The notes below the pieces were generated by a model. The model did no database searches, had not been told where the DNA came from, and saw nothing but the letters and a program-made list of their open reading frames with translations. A program made the translations under genes and the position numbers. This document shows positions 28,481-36,821 of a stretch of DNA of 64,000 nt, one piece after another (position 1 is the first letter of the stretch; every line of letters starts with the position of its first letter). The stretch is taken from assembly GCF_900112485.1 (NCBI RefSeq), contig NZ_FOMG01000001.1, positions 273,749 to 337,748 on the forward strand, given 5' to 3'. This DNA comes from Clostridium uliginosum (GTDB taxonomy: Bacteria; Bacillota; Clostridia; Clostridiales; Clostridiaceae).

Positions 28481-28502
28481 TGAGACATATTCTTATAAAA
28501 GG

Positions 28503-28528
28503 AATAGAGGCATAAAAATGCCCCTATT
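28503..28528 (-). terminator. Terminator of Cys/Gly-rich gene
   Basis: AATAGAGGCAT and ATGCCCCTATT arms around AAAA, followed on the minus strand by CCTTTTATAAG; 65 bases past the stop. A larger outer pairing, AGAGGCATA/TATGCCTCT (28506-28564), competes with it. Confidence 0.65.
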
Positions 28529-28592
28529 CTTCACAACAAAGTAACTTTGCAGTTATATGCCTCTATCATTCTATTTCTTCTTAACTTAGTTT

Positions 28593-28862
28593 TTACCAGA
28601 AACCTCCGCATCCGCCACCAAAGCCTCTGCCACATCCACCGAAGCCGAAAAGAAGTAATATCCAGATCCAGCTAAAGCCTCCGCATCCGCCACCAAAGCC
28701 TCCGCCGCCAAAACCTCCGCATCCGCCACCAAAGCCTCCGCATCCGCCATTATTACAGCAAGGATTACAGCAAGGGTTACAGCAGCTGTTATTATTACAG
28801 CATCTATTACTGCATCTATTACAGCAGTCGCATTTACAACATTCACAACAATGTCTTGACAT
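28593..28862 (-). CDS. Cysteine- and glycine-rich small protein, probable spore-surface type
   Basis: An 89-residue protein. Residues 1-38 are dense in Cys (CC, CNRC, CNPC repeats, about 17 cysteines); the rest is GGCGGFGGG-type repeats interrupted by a hydrophobic WIWILLLFGFGG segment. The composition resembles small sporulation proteins of the YjcZ kind or cysteine-rich spore-coat/exosporium components; I cannot assign one family. The start at 28862 follows AGGAG. The repeat-rich GC-high coding stretch stands out from its AT-rich surroundings. Own terminator, single gene. Confidence 0.7.
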   Translation of the reverse strand: MSRHCCECCKCDCCNRCSNRCCNNNSCCNPCCNPCCNNGGCGGFGGGCGGFGGGGFGGGCGGFSWIWILLLFGFGGCGRGFGGGCGGFW

Positions 28863-28959
28863 GTTTACCAACTCCTATTCTTAAGTTTAATATATATTAT
28901 TCATAAATCACTTTTTGTGTTCTTTAGTTTATAAATAAAACTAAACTTAGTCTTAGGAG

Positions 28960-29024
28960 TTTTTTAAATAATTACTAGTCAATATGCGATGTGTATTGGA
29001 CTGTTACTTTTTTTCATATGCTTA
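28960..29024. repeat. Repeat family 1 copy at ABC permease 3' end
   Basis: Arms TTTTTTAAATAATTACTAGTC and GGACTGTTACTTTTTTTCAT then ATGCTTAA. It reaches the permease stop codon region and may serve as its terminator. Confidence 0.7.
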
Positions 29025-30071
29025 AGTTATTTTTTTTATTATTCTTTTTATTATTTTATATGATATTATACTCGCAATAGTTATAAAACTTATATCTGAT
29101 AATAAAAGTATAGATATATCTTTTAAAGGTAAAGAAGCATTAAATCTATTTGAATTATATAAAATATGATTTTGAAAATCTGATAATACTATTAAATCTG
29201 CAAACATACTTATAATAATGGCTGAATATATACTTATTACATTTTGACTCCATTTAGATGAGAAAAGTCTATTGTTTGTTTCAAATCCACATTTTCTTTG
29301 CAATATTCTTAATACAATTAACATTATTGCTATTATAACTAAAAGTATTATACAATATATAAAGAAATTTTTTAAACGTACATTAATTCTACTATAATCT
29401 TCATTAAAAATAAGGAATTTATTTTTTATATAATTTATATTATTTATATATTTATCTACATCAAGTACATTCCGAAATACTCTAAAAATCCAATCTATCT
29501 TGTGCAATATTAATAAAAATGAAAAAAACATGAATCCCATAGATAAAGCAATTACTGATGCATTTGAAAATAAAGAGTCCACTATAAGTATAAACAGTAT
29601 GCCAATTATACCTAAAAGAAATATCTTTATGCTTTCGATTAAAATAATAGTTGAATATCCATTAATTATTGTAAAAGATTCACTATGCCTTATATAAAAA
29701 GTAATAGCTATATAAATATAAGTAATTATAAATAGTACTAAGGTAATTAAAAAACATATTAGTTCATTGCTTCTAATTTGCTTTTTTGTATAAGGTCCAC
29801 TAAGTAAAAACATATTCATATTTCTTTTATTTACACCCAATACTATAAAATATATGCTTAAAAAAATAACTCCAAGGATTACATAGCTAGGTAAATATGC
29901 TCCTCTAAACCCATCTCCATCCAATAATGATATATCCCCCATAGTCTGATAATATTGATCGTTCAAAATTTCATTTGCAATAAATCCCCAAATCATAATT
30001 CCTATTAATATTGGGACCTTTGCTGTATTAAACCATTGATACATTAATGCTTTATTTAAATATCTCTTCAT
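29022..30071 (-). CDS. ABC transporter permease (YtrC/D-like)
   Basis: About 349 residues with seven or so hydrophobic segments (for example residues 18-37, 62-83, 105-125, 140-170, 230-250), no nucleotide-binding motifs. Belongs to the ABC-2-like permeases that accompany YtrA regulators. The second of two adjacent ATGs is preferred (30071), because AAGGAGG lies six bases before it. The 5' end overlaps the ATPase gene by 20 bases, so the two are coupled. Substrate unknown, possibly export of cell-wall-active compounds. Confidence 0.85.
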   Translation of the reverse strand: MKRYLNKALMYQWFNTAKVPILIGIMIWGFIANEILNDQYYQTMGDISLLDGDGFRGAYLPSYVILGVIFLSIYFIVLGVNKRNMNMFLLSGPYTKKQIRSNELICFLITLVLFIITYIYIAITFYIRHSESFTIINGYSTIILIESIKIFLLGIIGILFILIVDSLFSNASVIALSMGFMFFSFLLILHKIDWIFRVFRNVLDVDKYINNINYIKNKFLIFNEDYSRINVRLKNFFIYCIILLVIIAIMLIVLRILQRKCGFETNNRLFSSKWSQNVISIYSAIIISMFADLIVLSDFQNHILYNSNRFNASLPLKDISILLLSDISFITIASIISYKIIKRIIKKIT

Positions 30072-30948
30072 CATTCTCCTCCTTATCCACCTTATAAATA
30101 AAGATATCTTCTAAGCTAAGATCAACTTCTTCTATAAAAAGTGGATTGAACTTTTTAAGGGATTCTAAAAACTCATCATCAAATTCATCAGTTATTATTG
30201 TAAATACTCGTCCAACTTTAGAAATCTTAAATATACCTTTTAAGTTTAAATCCTCTTCATAAACAGGTTGGTCAAAGGCAACTTGTACTTTTTTAATCTT
30301 ATTTTTCATATTATCTATTGAATTTTCATAAGAAACTATTCCTTCTTCTAATATGGCTACTTCATCACATATTCTTTCTAGTTCATTTAAATGATGAGAA
30401 CTTATTATAATTGTTGTATCATTTTCTGAAACCTCATTTAAAAATATGTTTAATAATTTATTCTTTAATATTGGATCTAATCCAGATGTTGGTTCATCTA
30501 AAATTAAGTACTTTGATTTTATTGAAAAAGCTAACATTATTGAAAGCCTCATTTTCATACCTTTTGACAACTGAAAAACAAGCTTAGTTAAAGGTATTTT
30601 AAAAACATTATTTAATTTATTAAATTTCACTTGATCAAAACTTGGATATGCATATTTATAATATTTTAAAACATCTTTTATTTTAAAATTGTAAAAAAAC
30701 GTATTTTCATCAGCTACAAATCCAATTTGAGATTTAACAATTGGATTATCATAAACTACATTTCCATCATATTTTATATCACCTATAGTTGGAAGATAAA
30801 TTCCTGTTAAACATCTAATTAAAGTAGTCTTGCCAGCTCCATTAGGTCCTATGAGTCCAAATATTTTACCTTTATTTATTTTTAAGTTAATATCCTTTAA
30901 AATATGTTTACCATCTATCTCAAAGGATAAATTATTTACTTCGATCAT
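30052..30948 (-). CDS. ABC transporter ATP-binding protein (YtrB-like)
   Basis: A 298-residue ATPase: Walker A GLIGPNGAGKTTLIR (about residue 32), Q-loop region QIGFVADEN, signature LSKGMKMRLS, Walker B KYLILDEPTSGLDP and H-loop IIISSHHLNEL. Pairs with the downstream permease. Starts in an ATGA overlap with the regulator gene, implying translational coupling. Confidence 0.93.
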   Translation of the reverse strand: MIEVNNLSFEIDGKHILKDINLKINKGKIFGLIGPNGAGKTTLIRCLTGIYLPTIGDIKYDGNVVYDNPIVKSQIGFVADENTFFYNFKIKDVLKYYKYAYPSFDQVKFNKLNNVFKIPLTKLVFQLSKGMKMRLSIMLAFSIKSKYLILDEPTSGLDPILKNKLLNIFLNEVSENDTTIIISSHHLNELERICDEVAILEEGIVSYENSIDNMKNKIKKVQVAFDQPVYEEDLNLKGIFKISKVGRVFTIITDEFDDEFLESLKKFNPLFIEEVDLSLEDIFIYKVDKEENDEEIFK

Positions 30949-31331
30949 ACTTTTTCACTCCTAATCTCAGAAAATATTTGTTTTACTATATTTATAAACT
31001 CCTCTTTATCTATTCCTGAATAGCTTGCCTCAAGTATAATTGTCTTTAATACTTCCCTTATATACTCCATCTTTTTTTCATCCACACTACCTTTATAATT
31101 AGCTGTTATAAAAGTTCCCTTTCCCCTTAAAGTTTCAATAATTCCCTCTCTTTCAAGATTCCCATAAGCTTTACTTATTGTATTAGGGTTTATAGTTAAT
31201 AATACTGCCATTTCTCTAACTGAAGGCAACTTTTCTCCAGACTTTAGTGCGCCTTTTAAAATCAGCTCTTTTATTCTAAATTCTATCTGCTTATATATAG
31301 GTGTACTACTTCTTGGATCAACCCTCAACAT
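30945..31331 (-). CDS. GntR-family regulator, YtrA subfamily
   Basis: A 128-residue repressor: winged helix at the N-terminus (TPIYKQIEFRIKELILKGAL, LPSVREMAVLLTINPNTISKAYGNLEREG) and a short C-terminal helical tail of the YtrA type. Normally represses its own ABC operon until cell-wall stress; that is family knowledge. The start at 31331 follows GAAGGTGA. Overlaps the upstream exported-protein gene by 14 bases. Confidence 0.9.
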   Translation of the reverse strand: MLRVDPRSSTPIYKQIEFRIKELILKGALKSGEKLPSVREMAVLLTINPNTISKAYGNLEREGIIETLRGKGTFITANYKGSVDEKKMEYIREVLKTIILEASYSGIDKEEFINIVKQIFSEIRSEKV

Positions 31332-31866
31332 TCGTTTCACCTTCTTCTGCATTGCTTGGATTGTGCTCTACAATATAATCAATAACAAAACCCTCACCTT
31401 CATCGACAATTACAAAATCAAAAATTATATTTCCTTCTTTGTCACCGTGTTTAGAATGCCTATATCCTCCATCGTACTTAACATTAGCTAATACCCTAAC
31501 CGGTTCCATTATTGTCTTTTTATTAGATTTCACTAAACTATTTGATTTAATTATATAATCATCTAAAATAGATTTTTTTTGTTTTTCATTTAGTTCTTTT
31601 ACTTCTTTTAAATTAAAGTCTAAATAATTTATCTGAGAATTACTTATTCTTTTTCTTTTTGAAAGACACTCTTTAAGTTCATTTGTTTCAGAAAAAACTC
31701 CCTTTTCATCGAGTGCAATAATCACATTATTATCTAACTGCTGTAAAACTTCTGATGAACTATTAAACTTCTTTTGTTTTTTATAAATATTATCTGAACT
31801 TATACATAATAACGAAGTTCCAACAATAAACACACCTAAAATAACTATTACTGTTGATTTTTTCAT
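31318..31866 (-). CDS. Exported protein heading the YtrA-type operon
   Basis: A 182-residue protein with a signal or anchor helix (residues 4-24, VIVILGVFIVGTSLLCI) and a charged remainder with KYDGGYRHSKHGDKEG and EGFVIDYIVEHNPS. The cysteine in SLLCI is lipobox-like, so it may be a lipoprotein. No family recognised. Its stop overlaps the GntR gene, so it is the first gene of the operon. A membrane-stress or transported-compound sensor would fit the context, but that is speculation. Confidence 0.75.
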   Translation of the reverse strand: MKKSTVIVILGVFIVGTSLLCISSDNIYKKQKKFNSSSEVLQQLDNNVIIALDEKGVFSETNELKECLSKRKRISNSQINYLDFNLKEVKELNEKQKKSILDDYIIKSNSLVKSNKKTIMEPVRVLANVKYDGGYRHSKHGDKEGNIIFDFVIVDEGEGFVIDYIVEHNPSNAEEGETNVEG

Positions 31867-32021
31867 TTAAATATACCCCCTCTATTAAATAAAAACATTT
31901 ACAAAGTATCAAGTGTACTATATCATATAGTACACTATTATTATAAAAATAACTAAGGATTTAATCAACCATAGAATCCTTAGTTATTTCTTAATATTTT
32001 CTTAATGTATAAAAATTTACC

Positions 32022-32074
32022 TATTTTTCAATGTCCGCTTTACAAAAATATCAACACTCTGCTAAAACATAGCC
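32022..32074. repeat. Repeat family 2, right-end fragment
   Basis: TTTTCAATGTCCGCTTTACA followed by AAAATATCAACACTCTGCT and AAAACATAGCCTTA matches the right inner region and end of copy D in inverse orientation. The left side is missing. Confidence 0.6.
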
Positions 32075-32120
32075 TTATTTTTAAATTTATATAATTAAAA
32101 TAAGGACTTCTAAAAGCATT

Positions 32121-32282
32121 TAAGGCATATTAAAATAAATAACAAGTAAATCAGCTAGTCTATTTTGAGTCATACTGTGTCGATAAAATCAACCCATAGC
32201 TTGCTATGCGTTAATTTCATCTCCTTGTCTGACTCAAAATATACGTCGCATCTTTGACTTGTTATTTTCTTTAATATGCCTA
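32121..32282. repeat. Repeat family 1, long form
   Basis: Outer arms TAAGGCATATTAAAATAAAT + AACAAGT and ACTTGTTATTTTCTTTAATATGCC enclose inner arms TATTTTGAGTCA (32161-32172) and TGACTCAAAATA (32230-32241) and a small central hairpin CCATAGC-TTGC-TATG. It shares AACAAGTAAATCAGCTA with the short copy at 46624-46695, which looks like its internal deletion product. No reading frame of note. Confidence 0.8.
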
Positions 32283-32346
32283 ACTTTTAAAAATCCTTAC
32301 AAATATATTATTGTAATTTTAATAATTTTTGATTTTAGACATCTTA

Positions 32347-33006
32347 TTAGGCTTTAATTCCATAAGATAATTTCTTTTCTACAAGCTTTGAAATTAAACT
32401 TAAAACAGTTATAAGAATTAAATACATTAATGCTACCATTGCATATAACTCAAACGTCTTATAATTTCTTGCAATTATTATTTGACCGCTTTGTGTAAGT
32501 TCTCTTATTCCAATTACTGATAGAATAGATGTATCCTTAACTGTAATTATAAATTGATTTAGTATTGAAGGTATCATTATCTTAAATGCTTGTGGTAGAA
32601 CTATAAGAACCATAGCTTTAGGATAATTTAATCCTAAACTTCTTGCAGCTTCCATTTGTCCATTATCTACCGCAAGTATTCCACCTCTAAATATTTCAGA
32701 TAAATATGCACCAGCATTTAAACTTAATACAAGTATTCCTGCTTTTATAGGATCAAATCTCATTGCAAATAATGCACCTAACCCAAAATATAAGAATAAT
32801 CCTTGCACAATTAAAGGAGTCCCTCTAATTAAATATGTATATACAGTAGATATTCCTCTAAGTATTTTATTTTTAGATATACCTAATAATCCTATTATTA
32901 CTCCAATTACACACGCTATAATTATTGAAAATATAGCTAACTTTAATGTCACAGCTAACCCAGTCAATAGACTTGGTAAGCTTTCTTTAAACAAACTTAA
33001 GAACAT
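32347..33006 (-). CDS. Amino-acid ABC transporter permease
   Basis: A 219-residue integral membrane protein of the polar amino-acid HisM/GlnP type: LTLKLAIFSIIIACVIGVIIG, and the EAA loop EAARSLGLNYPKAMVLIVLPQA followed by MIPSILNQFIITVKDTSIL. Five membrane helices are expected. The gene starts 15 bases after the binding-protein gene on the same transcript. No ATPase gene follows, so one from elsewhere is probably shared. The likely substrate is an amino acid; which one is not determined. Confidence 0.93.
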   Translation of the reverse strand: MFLSLFKESLPSLLTGLAVTLKLAIFSIIIACVIGVIIGLLGISKNKILRGISTVYTYLIRGTPLIVQGLFLYFGLGALFAMRFDPIKAGILVLSLNAGAYLSEIFRGGILAVDNGQMEAARSLGLNYPKAMVLIVLPQAFKIMIPSILNQFIITVKDTSILSVIGIRELTQSGQIIIARNYKTFELYAMVALMYLILITVLSLISKLVEKKLSYGIKA

Positions 33007-33021
33007 AATTTACTACCCTTC

Positions 33022-33816
33022 CTAGCCAACATATTGATTAACTATTTTATCGTATTCCCCATTTTCCTTAATTTTCTTTAGACCTTCGTTAAATTTATCT
33101 AATAATTCTTTGTTTTTACCCTTTGCAACTGCAAATCCATAATTAACAGTAGTAACCTTATCTCCAGCAAGTTTTAATACCTTTGGATTATCTAATTTGA
33201 TTTTGTAAGCTATTACAGGATAATCTTCTAAAGCAAAATCAGTATTTCCATTTTGAACTGCTAAGCACATTGAAGGTGAATCTTCAAAATGTTTTACATC
33301 TAATCCTAATTTTTCTGCATTATCTAAAGCATATTTTTCTCCAGCAGTACCTTTTTTAACTGCAACTGTCTTACCTTGTAAATCCTTTTCTCCATTTATA
33401 GTCGTGTTATTAGTAGAAACAAATATTGATAAACCAGAATCAAAATATTCATTTGAAAAGTCTAAAACTTCTTTTCTTTCATCTGTAATACTAATACCAG
33501 CGATTGCTCCGTCTAATTGATTTGAAGTAAGTCCAGGAATAATCCCATTAAAATCCATTGGTTTTAATTCATATTTAAAGCCTTCTTCTTTTGATATTGC
33601 GTCTAAAAGTTCAACATCAATTCCTTTATAAGTTCCATTTTCTTCGAATGAGAATGGTGCAAATTTTGCATCACATGCAATTATATATTTTCCACTTTCA
33701 CCTTTTGCTGAATCATCAGCCTTTTTAGTAGTACTACCACAACCTACTAGGAATACGCCTAATAAACTTGTAACAGCTATACTTTTGATTAATTTTTTCA
33801 TCATGCTTCTTTTCAT
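33022..33816 (-). CDS. Amino-acid ABC transporter substrate-binding lipoprotein
   Basis: A 264-residue periplasmic-binding-fold protein. Signal peptide with lipobox LGVFLVGC (Cys at about 26), then the SBP_bac_3 domain: KFAPFSFEENGTYKGIDVELLDAI, GAIAGISITDERKEVLDFSNEYF, VAVKKGTAGEKYA and YPVIAYKI. The start at 33816 follows AGGAGG by eight bases. Preceded by a consensus promoter and a leader hairpin with a T-run, suggesting attenuation. Upstream of its permease. Confidence 0.93.
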   Translation of the reverse strand: MKRSMMKKLIKSIAVTSLLGVFLVGCGSTTKKADDSAKGESGKYIIACDAKFAPFSFEENGTYKGIDVELLDAISKEEGFKYELKPMDFNGIIPGLTSNQLDGAIAGISITDERKEVLDFSNEYFDSGLSIFVSTNNTTINGEKDLQGKTVAVKKGTAGEKYALDNAEKLGLDVKHFEDSPSMCLAVQNGNTDFALEDYPVIAYKIKLDNPKVLKLAGDKVTTVNYGFAVAKGKNKELLDKFNEGLKKIKENGEYDKIVNQYVG

Positions 33817-33891
33817 TAAAATGACCTCCTAAACTTTAATTTGATTATGTAACCTTTAACCCATTGGTTTCTCTCAAAAGCCTAATATACC

Positions 33892-33940
33892 AAAAAAAGC
33901 CCACTAAATTTATTCAAATTAATCTAAATTCAGAAAGCTC
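33892..33940 (-). promoter_or_regulatory. Leader hairpin with T-run (possible attenuator)
   Basis: On the minus strand GAGCTTTCTGAATTTA pairs (with G-U wobbles and one mismatch) with TAAATTTAGTGGGCTT, followed by TTTTTT. It lies between the promoter and the binding-protein start. A small alternative hairpin AAAGC-AATGGA-GCTTT overlaps its left arm. It could also be the late terminator of pseH, which ends 200 bases upstream. Confidence 0.45.
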
Positions 33941-33980
33941 CATTGCTTTTATTTTGTTTTAAATAACTTACTGTACTTGT

Positions 33981-34009
33981 ATTTTAACGTCTAAATAACA
34001 AATTGTCAA
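33981..34009 (-). promoter_or_regulatory. SigmaA-type promoter for the amino-acid transporter
   Basis: TTGACA (34004-34009), 17-base spacer, TAAAAT (33981-33986) on the minus strand. All six -35 bases are consensus and five of six -10 bases match. Confidence 0.75.
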
Positions 34010-34141
34010 TATTTTATCACTTTTTTTAAATAATTTAGGCTTTTTTGAAAATATTTACACACTTTTAGCTACTTATACTGAGTTATTTTGATAAAACATT
34101 AATTATTAATATAAAAATTCATATAATAGTCTAGTCTTTAC

Positions 34142-34684
34142 TTATGATATTACTACTTTTTCAAAACTATAATTATCCTTTATTTTATCCCACTTTTCCT
34201 TAGTTATTCCCAAAACCACAACATCATGAAACCTTCCATTTTTGTAAATATGTTGTTTGAATATTCCTTCTACTTCTGAACCCATTTTCTTATGTATATT
34301 AATTGCATGCTTATTAAATTCCATTAAATCACACCATACTTTATTAAACTTAATGTGTTCAAATACATACTCATAGACATTGTATTCAACAATTGGAGCA
34401 ATCCCAATTCCTCTAAAATTTAAATCTCCTATATAATACTCCCAACTACACCTTTTATTAAAAAAATCTATGTGATTTAAATTTACAATTCCTATCTTAT
34501 CTCCATCTTTATTCAATGTCCAATATCTACATTTCTTATCATTAGTTATTTTTTTAAACCAGTCTAATTGCTTTTCCAAAGTTAATTTTGGATCTGTATA
34601 CATATATTTTGTAACTTCTTCTTTCATTCTCCATTCCATTATTTGTGGTAAATCTTGAATGGTTATTCTTTCAAAACTAATCAT
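34142..34684 (-). CDS. pseH: PseH-like GNAT N-acetyltransferase
   Basis: A 180-residue acetyltransferase matching PseH (UDP-4-amino-4,6-dideoxy-N-acetyl-L-altrosamine acetyltransferase): MEWRMKEEVTKYMYTDPKLT, the WTLNKDGDKIGIVNL strand, and the acetyl-CoA loop region YYIGDLNFRGIGIAPIVEYN. Acts in pseudaminic-acid synthesis by acetylating the 4-amino sugar. The start at 34684 follows GGAG. It sits downstream of maf with a hairpin and a repeat fragment in the 190-base gap, so it may be transcribed separately. Other GNAT substrates are possible; context strongly favours PseH. Confidence 0.8.
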   Translation of the reverse strand: MISFERITIQDLPQIMEWRMKEEVTKYMYTDPKLTLEKQLDWFKKITNDKKCRYWTLNKDGDKIGIVNLNHIDFFNKRCSWEYYIGDLNFRGIGIAPIVEYNVYEYVFEHIKFNKVWCDLMEFNKHAINIHKKMGSEVEGIFKQHIYKNGRFHDVVVLGITKEKWDKIKDNYSFEKVVIS

Positions 34685-34737
34685 AAATTTACTCCATTTA
34701 ATCAATTATTTTTTAATATGAATCTGAATCTGATTTT

Positions 34738-34770
34738 AGAACAATATCAACACGGTTTTAAAACATATCC
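34738..34770. repeat. Repeat family 2 terminal fragment
   Basis: ACAATATCAACACGGTTTTA followed by AAACATATCC, a single family 2 end in the maf-pseH gap. It is followed by two tandem copies of AAATATGCCTTAATT, resembling a family 1 end. Confidence 0.6.
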
Positions 34771-34817
34771 ATTTTTTTAAATATGCCTTAATTAAATATG
34801 CCTTAATTAAATACTAA

Positions 34818-34867
34818 AGCTCAGATGGAGTTCTTTAGTCATAAAAACTGTTCTTCATCTGAGCCTT
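34818..34867 (-). terminator. Hairpin after maf (probable terminator)
   Basis: AGCTCAGATGGAGTTCTTTAGT pairs with AAACTGTTCTTCATCTGAGCCT around CATAA (one longer stem with a few mismatches). It lies 4 bases beyond the maf stop. The T-run on the minus strand is weak (TTTAGTATTTAATT). Confidence 0.6.
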
Positions 34868-34871
34868 AGTG

Positions 34872-36494
34872 TTACTTTGTATTAATTTCTTCTATAGTTT
34901 TAGTATATAAATTTTTAACTTCTATTAACATTTTTCTTAATTCACTGAAATATTTTTTAAAGACATCACTTTGATAAATTATGTCTGCAGATAATTCATT
35001 ATATTTCACTGCTGGCATTCTAAAATATTTTTCCTTTATATCAAATAAAAAGGTTTCAAAATATCCTTTAAAATATAAATTTTTCGGAGATTTAACAAAA
35101 TCATCTACTATTTCTAATATTTCTCCAAGCATCTCCACAGCTTTCTCAAATGATTCCTTTCTTTGTAATATGGTTTCACAACTTATTATTGCTTCTTCAC
35201 ATTTTATTAGTACTGAATCAATATACTCAATAATATCTTTAAATACTATTTTTTCATCTATTTTAATTGGTTCTTTATTCCCTATAGAACTTTTTATAAT
35301 TTTAAATTTATTACTTTTTAAAATATCTTCTAATTCCTTATGAATTGTACCCTCTATCTTTGCACCATAAGAACAATTTATAAATTTACTATTCATTTCA
35401 CTTAAGCAAGACTTTATATAAAACTCCATATTTTTTTTATACATAAGCAATAAGTTATCAGTTAATATTGAATTTCCAAATACATCTTCAGTTTCAATAG
35501 CAGTTTTCTCATTATAATTTTTATCTGTATCTAGAGAAGAATTTAATGAATGATGTTTTCCAAAAGTATAAGCAAAGTCTTGTCCTACAAATATTATAGG
35601 ATTACAACCAAGTAATATTGCAGTATCTACACTACTGTGTGCAACTGATCCTCCAACAAAAAACGTTCTTATATTTTCTAGTTTTTCTATATTTTTAAGA
35701 ACTCCTTGAGTAGTATATACCTTGCTTCCGTTATATTCTCTAACTAACTTTTTATTACTTTGTTCACAAAACATTAAAGGAACATCAATATCTTTATATT
35801 TCTTTAGCATAGTATACGTTATTTCCTGAGGATCTATTGATACTATTAAATCAGGCTTTATTCCATTTTCAATTAAAGGCTTTAACGTTCTATTTCCTGC
35901 TACAATAAAAAACTTATTTAACTTGTCCTTAAATTTAACCAAATTTTCAATATTTTTATCTAATGATGGTCCTGCTGATACAATTATAGCTGGAACCCCT
36001 TTATTACTCATAAAATAATCATCAATAGGGGTAGATTCTTTAAGCACATTAATTACTGAAATAAGATTTTCTAAAGATATCTTTTTAAATTCTGTAGATG
36101 TGCTCATAAATACTGCCAATCTATAATAGGTATCATCTACAAAATTTATAAAAGCATCATAATCACTAGGATACGCCTTCGAATAATTATTATAATCATG
36201 AACATATAAATTAATGAAATTCCTATAATGTACCTCTTCACTTAATATTCTTTCAAACTCATCACTATTATTTTTAGTAAAATGTACTAAAGTAATATTA
36301 GTGTCCTTTATTACTTTACTATATTTTTTATAAATGCCTTTATTAGGCTCTATTATAAAAATCTTATTTCTCTCACAGGTAACTTTTTTTAATTCCTCTA
36401 TATATTCACCTTCTCCAATACCAAATATAAATATTAAAGAATCAAATTTCAAATCATCAAGTTCTGCTAATAGTTTGTCTACTTTCTCTTCCAT
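34872..36494 (-). CDS. Maf/MptE-like motility accessory glycosyltransferase (DUF115)
   Basis: A 540-residue cytoplasmic protein. The MptE-like/DUF115 core lies at about 170-330: PAIIVSAGPSLDKNIENLVK, FFIVAGNRTLKPLIENGIKPD, LIVSIDPQE, FFVGGSVAHSSVDTAILLGCNPIIFVGQD and AYTFGKHH. N-terminal and C-terminal helical extensions flank it. Maf proteins attach nonulosonic acids (pseudaminic or legionaminic type) to flagellin in other bacteria, which matches pseB and pseH alongside; here no flagellin is adjacent, so the real acceptor may be one of the small beta-sandwich proteins upstream in the operon. That last step is inference. Confidence 0.85.
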   Translation of the reverse strand: MEEKVDKLLAELDDLKFDSLIFIFGIGEGEYIEELKKVTCERNKIFIIEPNKGIYKKYSKVIKDTNITLVHFTKNNSDEFERILSEEVHYRNFINLYVHDYNNYSKAYPSDYDAFINFVDDTYYRLAVFMSTSTEFKKISLENLISVINVLKESTPIDDYFMSNKGVPAIIVSAGPSLDKNIENLVKFKDKLNKFFIVAGNRTLKPLIENGIKPDLIVSIDPQEITYTMLKKYKDIDVPLMFCEQSNKKLVREYNGSKVYTTQGVLKNIEKLENIRTFFVGGSVAHSSVDTAILLGCNPIIFVGQDFAYTFGKHHSLNSSLDTDKNYNEKTAIETEDVFGNSILTDNLLLMYKKNMEFYIKSCLSEMNSKFINCSYGAKIEGTIHKELEDILKSNKFKIIKSSIGNKEPIKIDEKIVFKDIIEYIDSVLIKCEEAIISCETILQRKESFEKAVEMLGEILEIVDDFVKSPKNLYFKGYFETFLFDIKEKYFRMPAVKYNELSADIIYQSDVFKKYFSELRKMLIEVKNLYTKTIEEINTK

Positions 36495-36530
36495 AGAAAC
36501 TCCCTTTTCAATTAAATACTAAAATTTATT

Positions 36531-36821
36531 TTATACTGAACTATATATATTAAACTCATAATAAGCATTAAAATTACATTTAATAGCCACACTAAAATCT
36601 CCTTTGGCATCGGTAAAAGTACAGCCAAGTATTTTCTTAATAGTTGTTACTTCTACAATTTCTATACAAGCTCCAACTGATGGAGATCCATCAGGATTTT
36701 TAACCGTGCCTTTAACTAAAGTACTTTTTACCTTCTTTAGTATAACCTTAACATGAACTATTTTATTTTTGCACAAACATCTACCAGGTATAACTATTTT
36801 ATTTTTATTACTTACTTTCAT
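36531..36821 (-). CDS. Small beta-sandwich protein (CarboxypepD_reg-like), paralogue 1
   Basis: A 96-residue protein with no signal peptide. After an N-terminal IVIPGRCLCKNK segment comes the transthyretin-like pattern: VKGTVKNPDGSPSVGACIEI, LGCTFTDAKGDFSVAI, YYEFNIYSSV. The same plan (GxVxx.G....A.I.I..., .T.T...G.F.....) recurs in the genes at 37037, 37378 and 37728. It overlaps the preceding 69-residue gene by 14 bases. Function unknown; an extracellular or spore-surface subunit is suggested by fold and context only. Confidence 0.75.
   Translation of the reverse strand: MKVSNKNKIVIPGRCLCKNKIVHVKVILKKVKSTLVKGTVKNPDGSPSVGACIEIVEVTTIKKILGCTFTDAKGDFSVAIKCNFNAYYEFNIYSSV

Noticed and set aside
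28586..28846. Alanine-rich minus-strand frame overlapping the Cys/Gly-rich gene
   Set aside because: Frame-shifted reading of the same repetitive DNA; the Cys/Gly frame has the AGGAG site and start.
34818..34867. Copy of the third repeat family after maf
   Set aside because: Shares only CTCCATCTGA with that family; the rest is a simple hairpin terminator.
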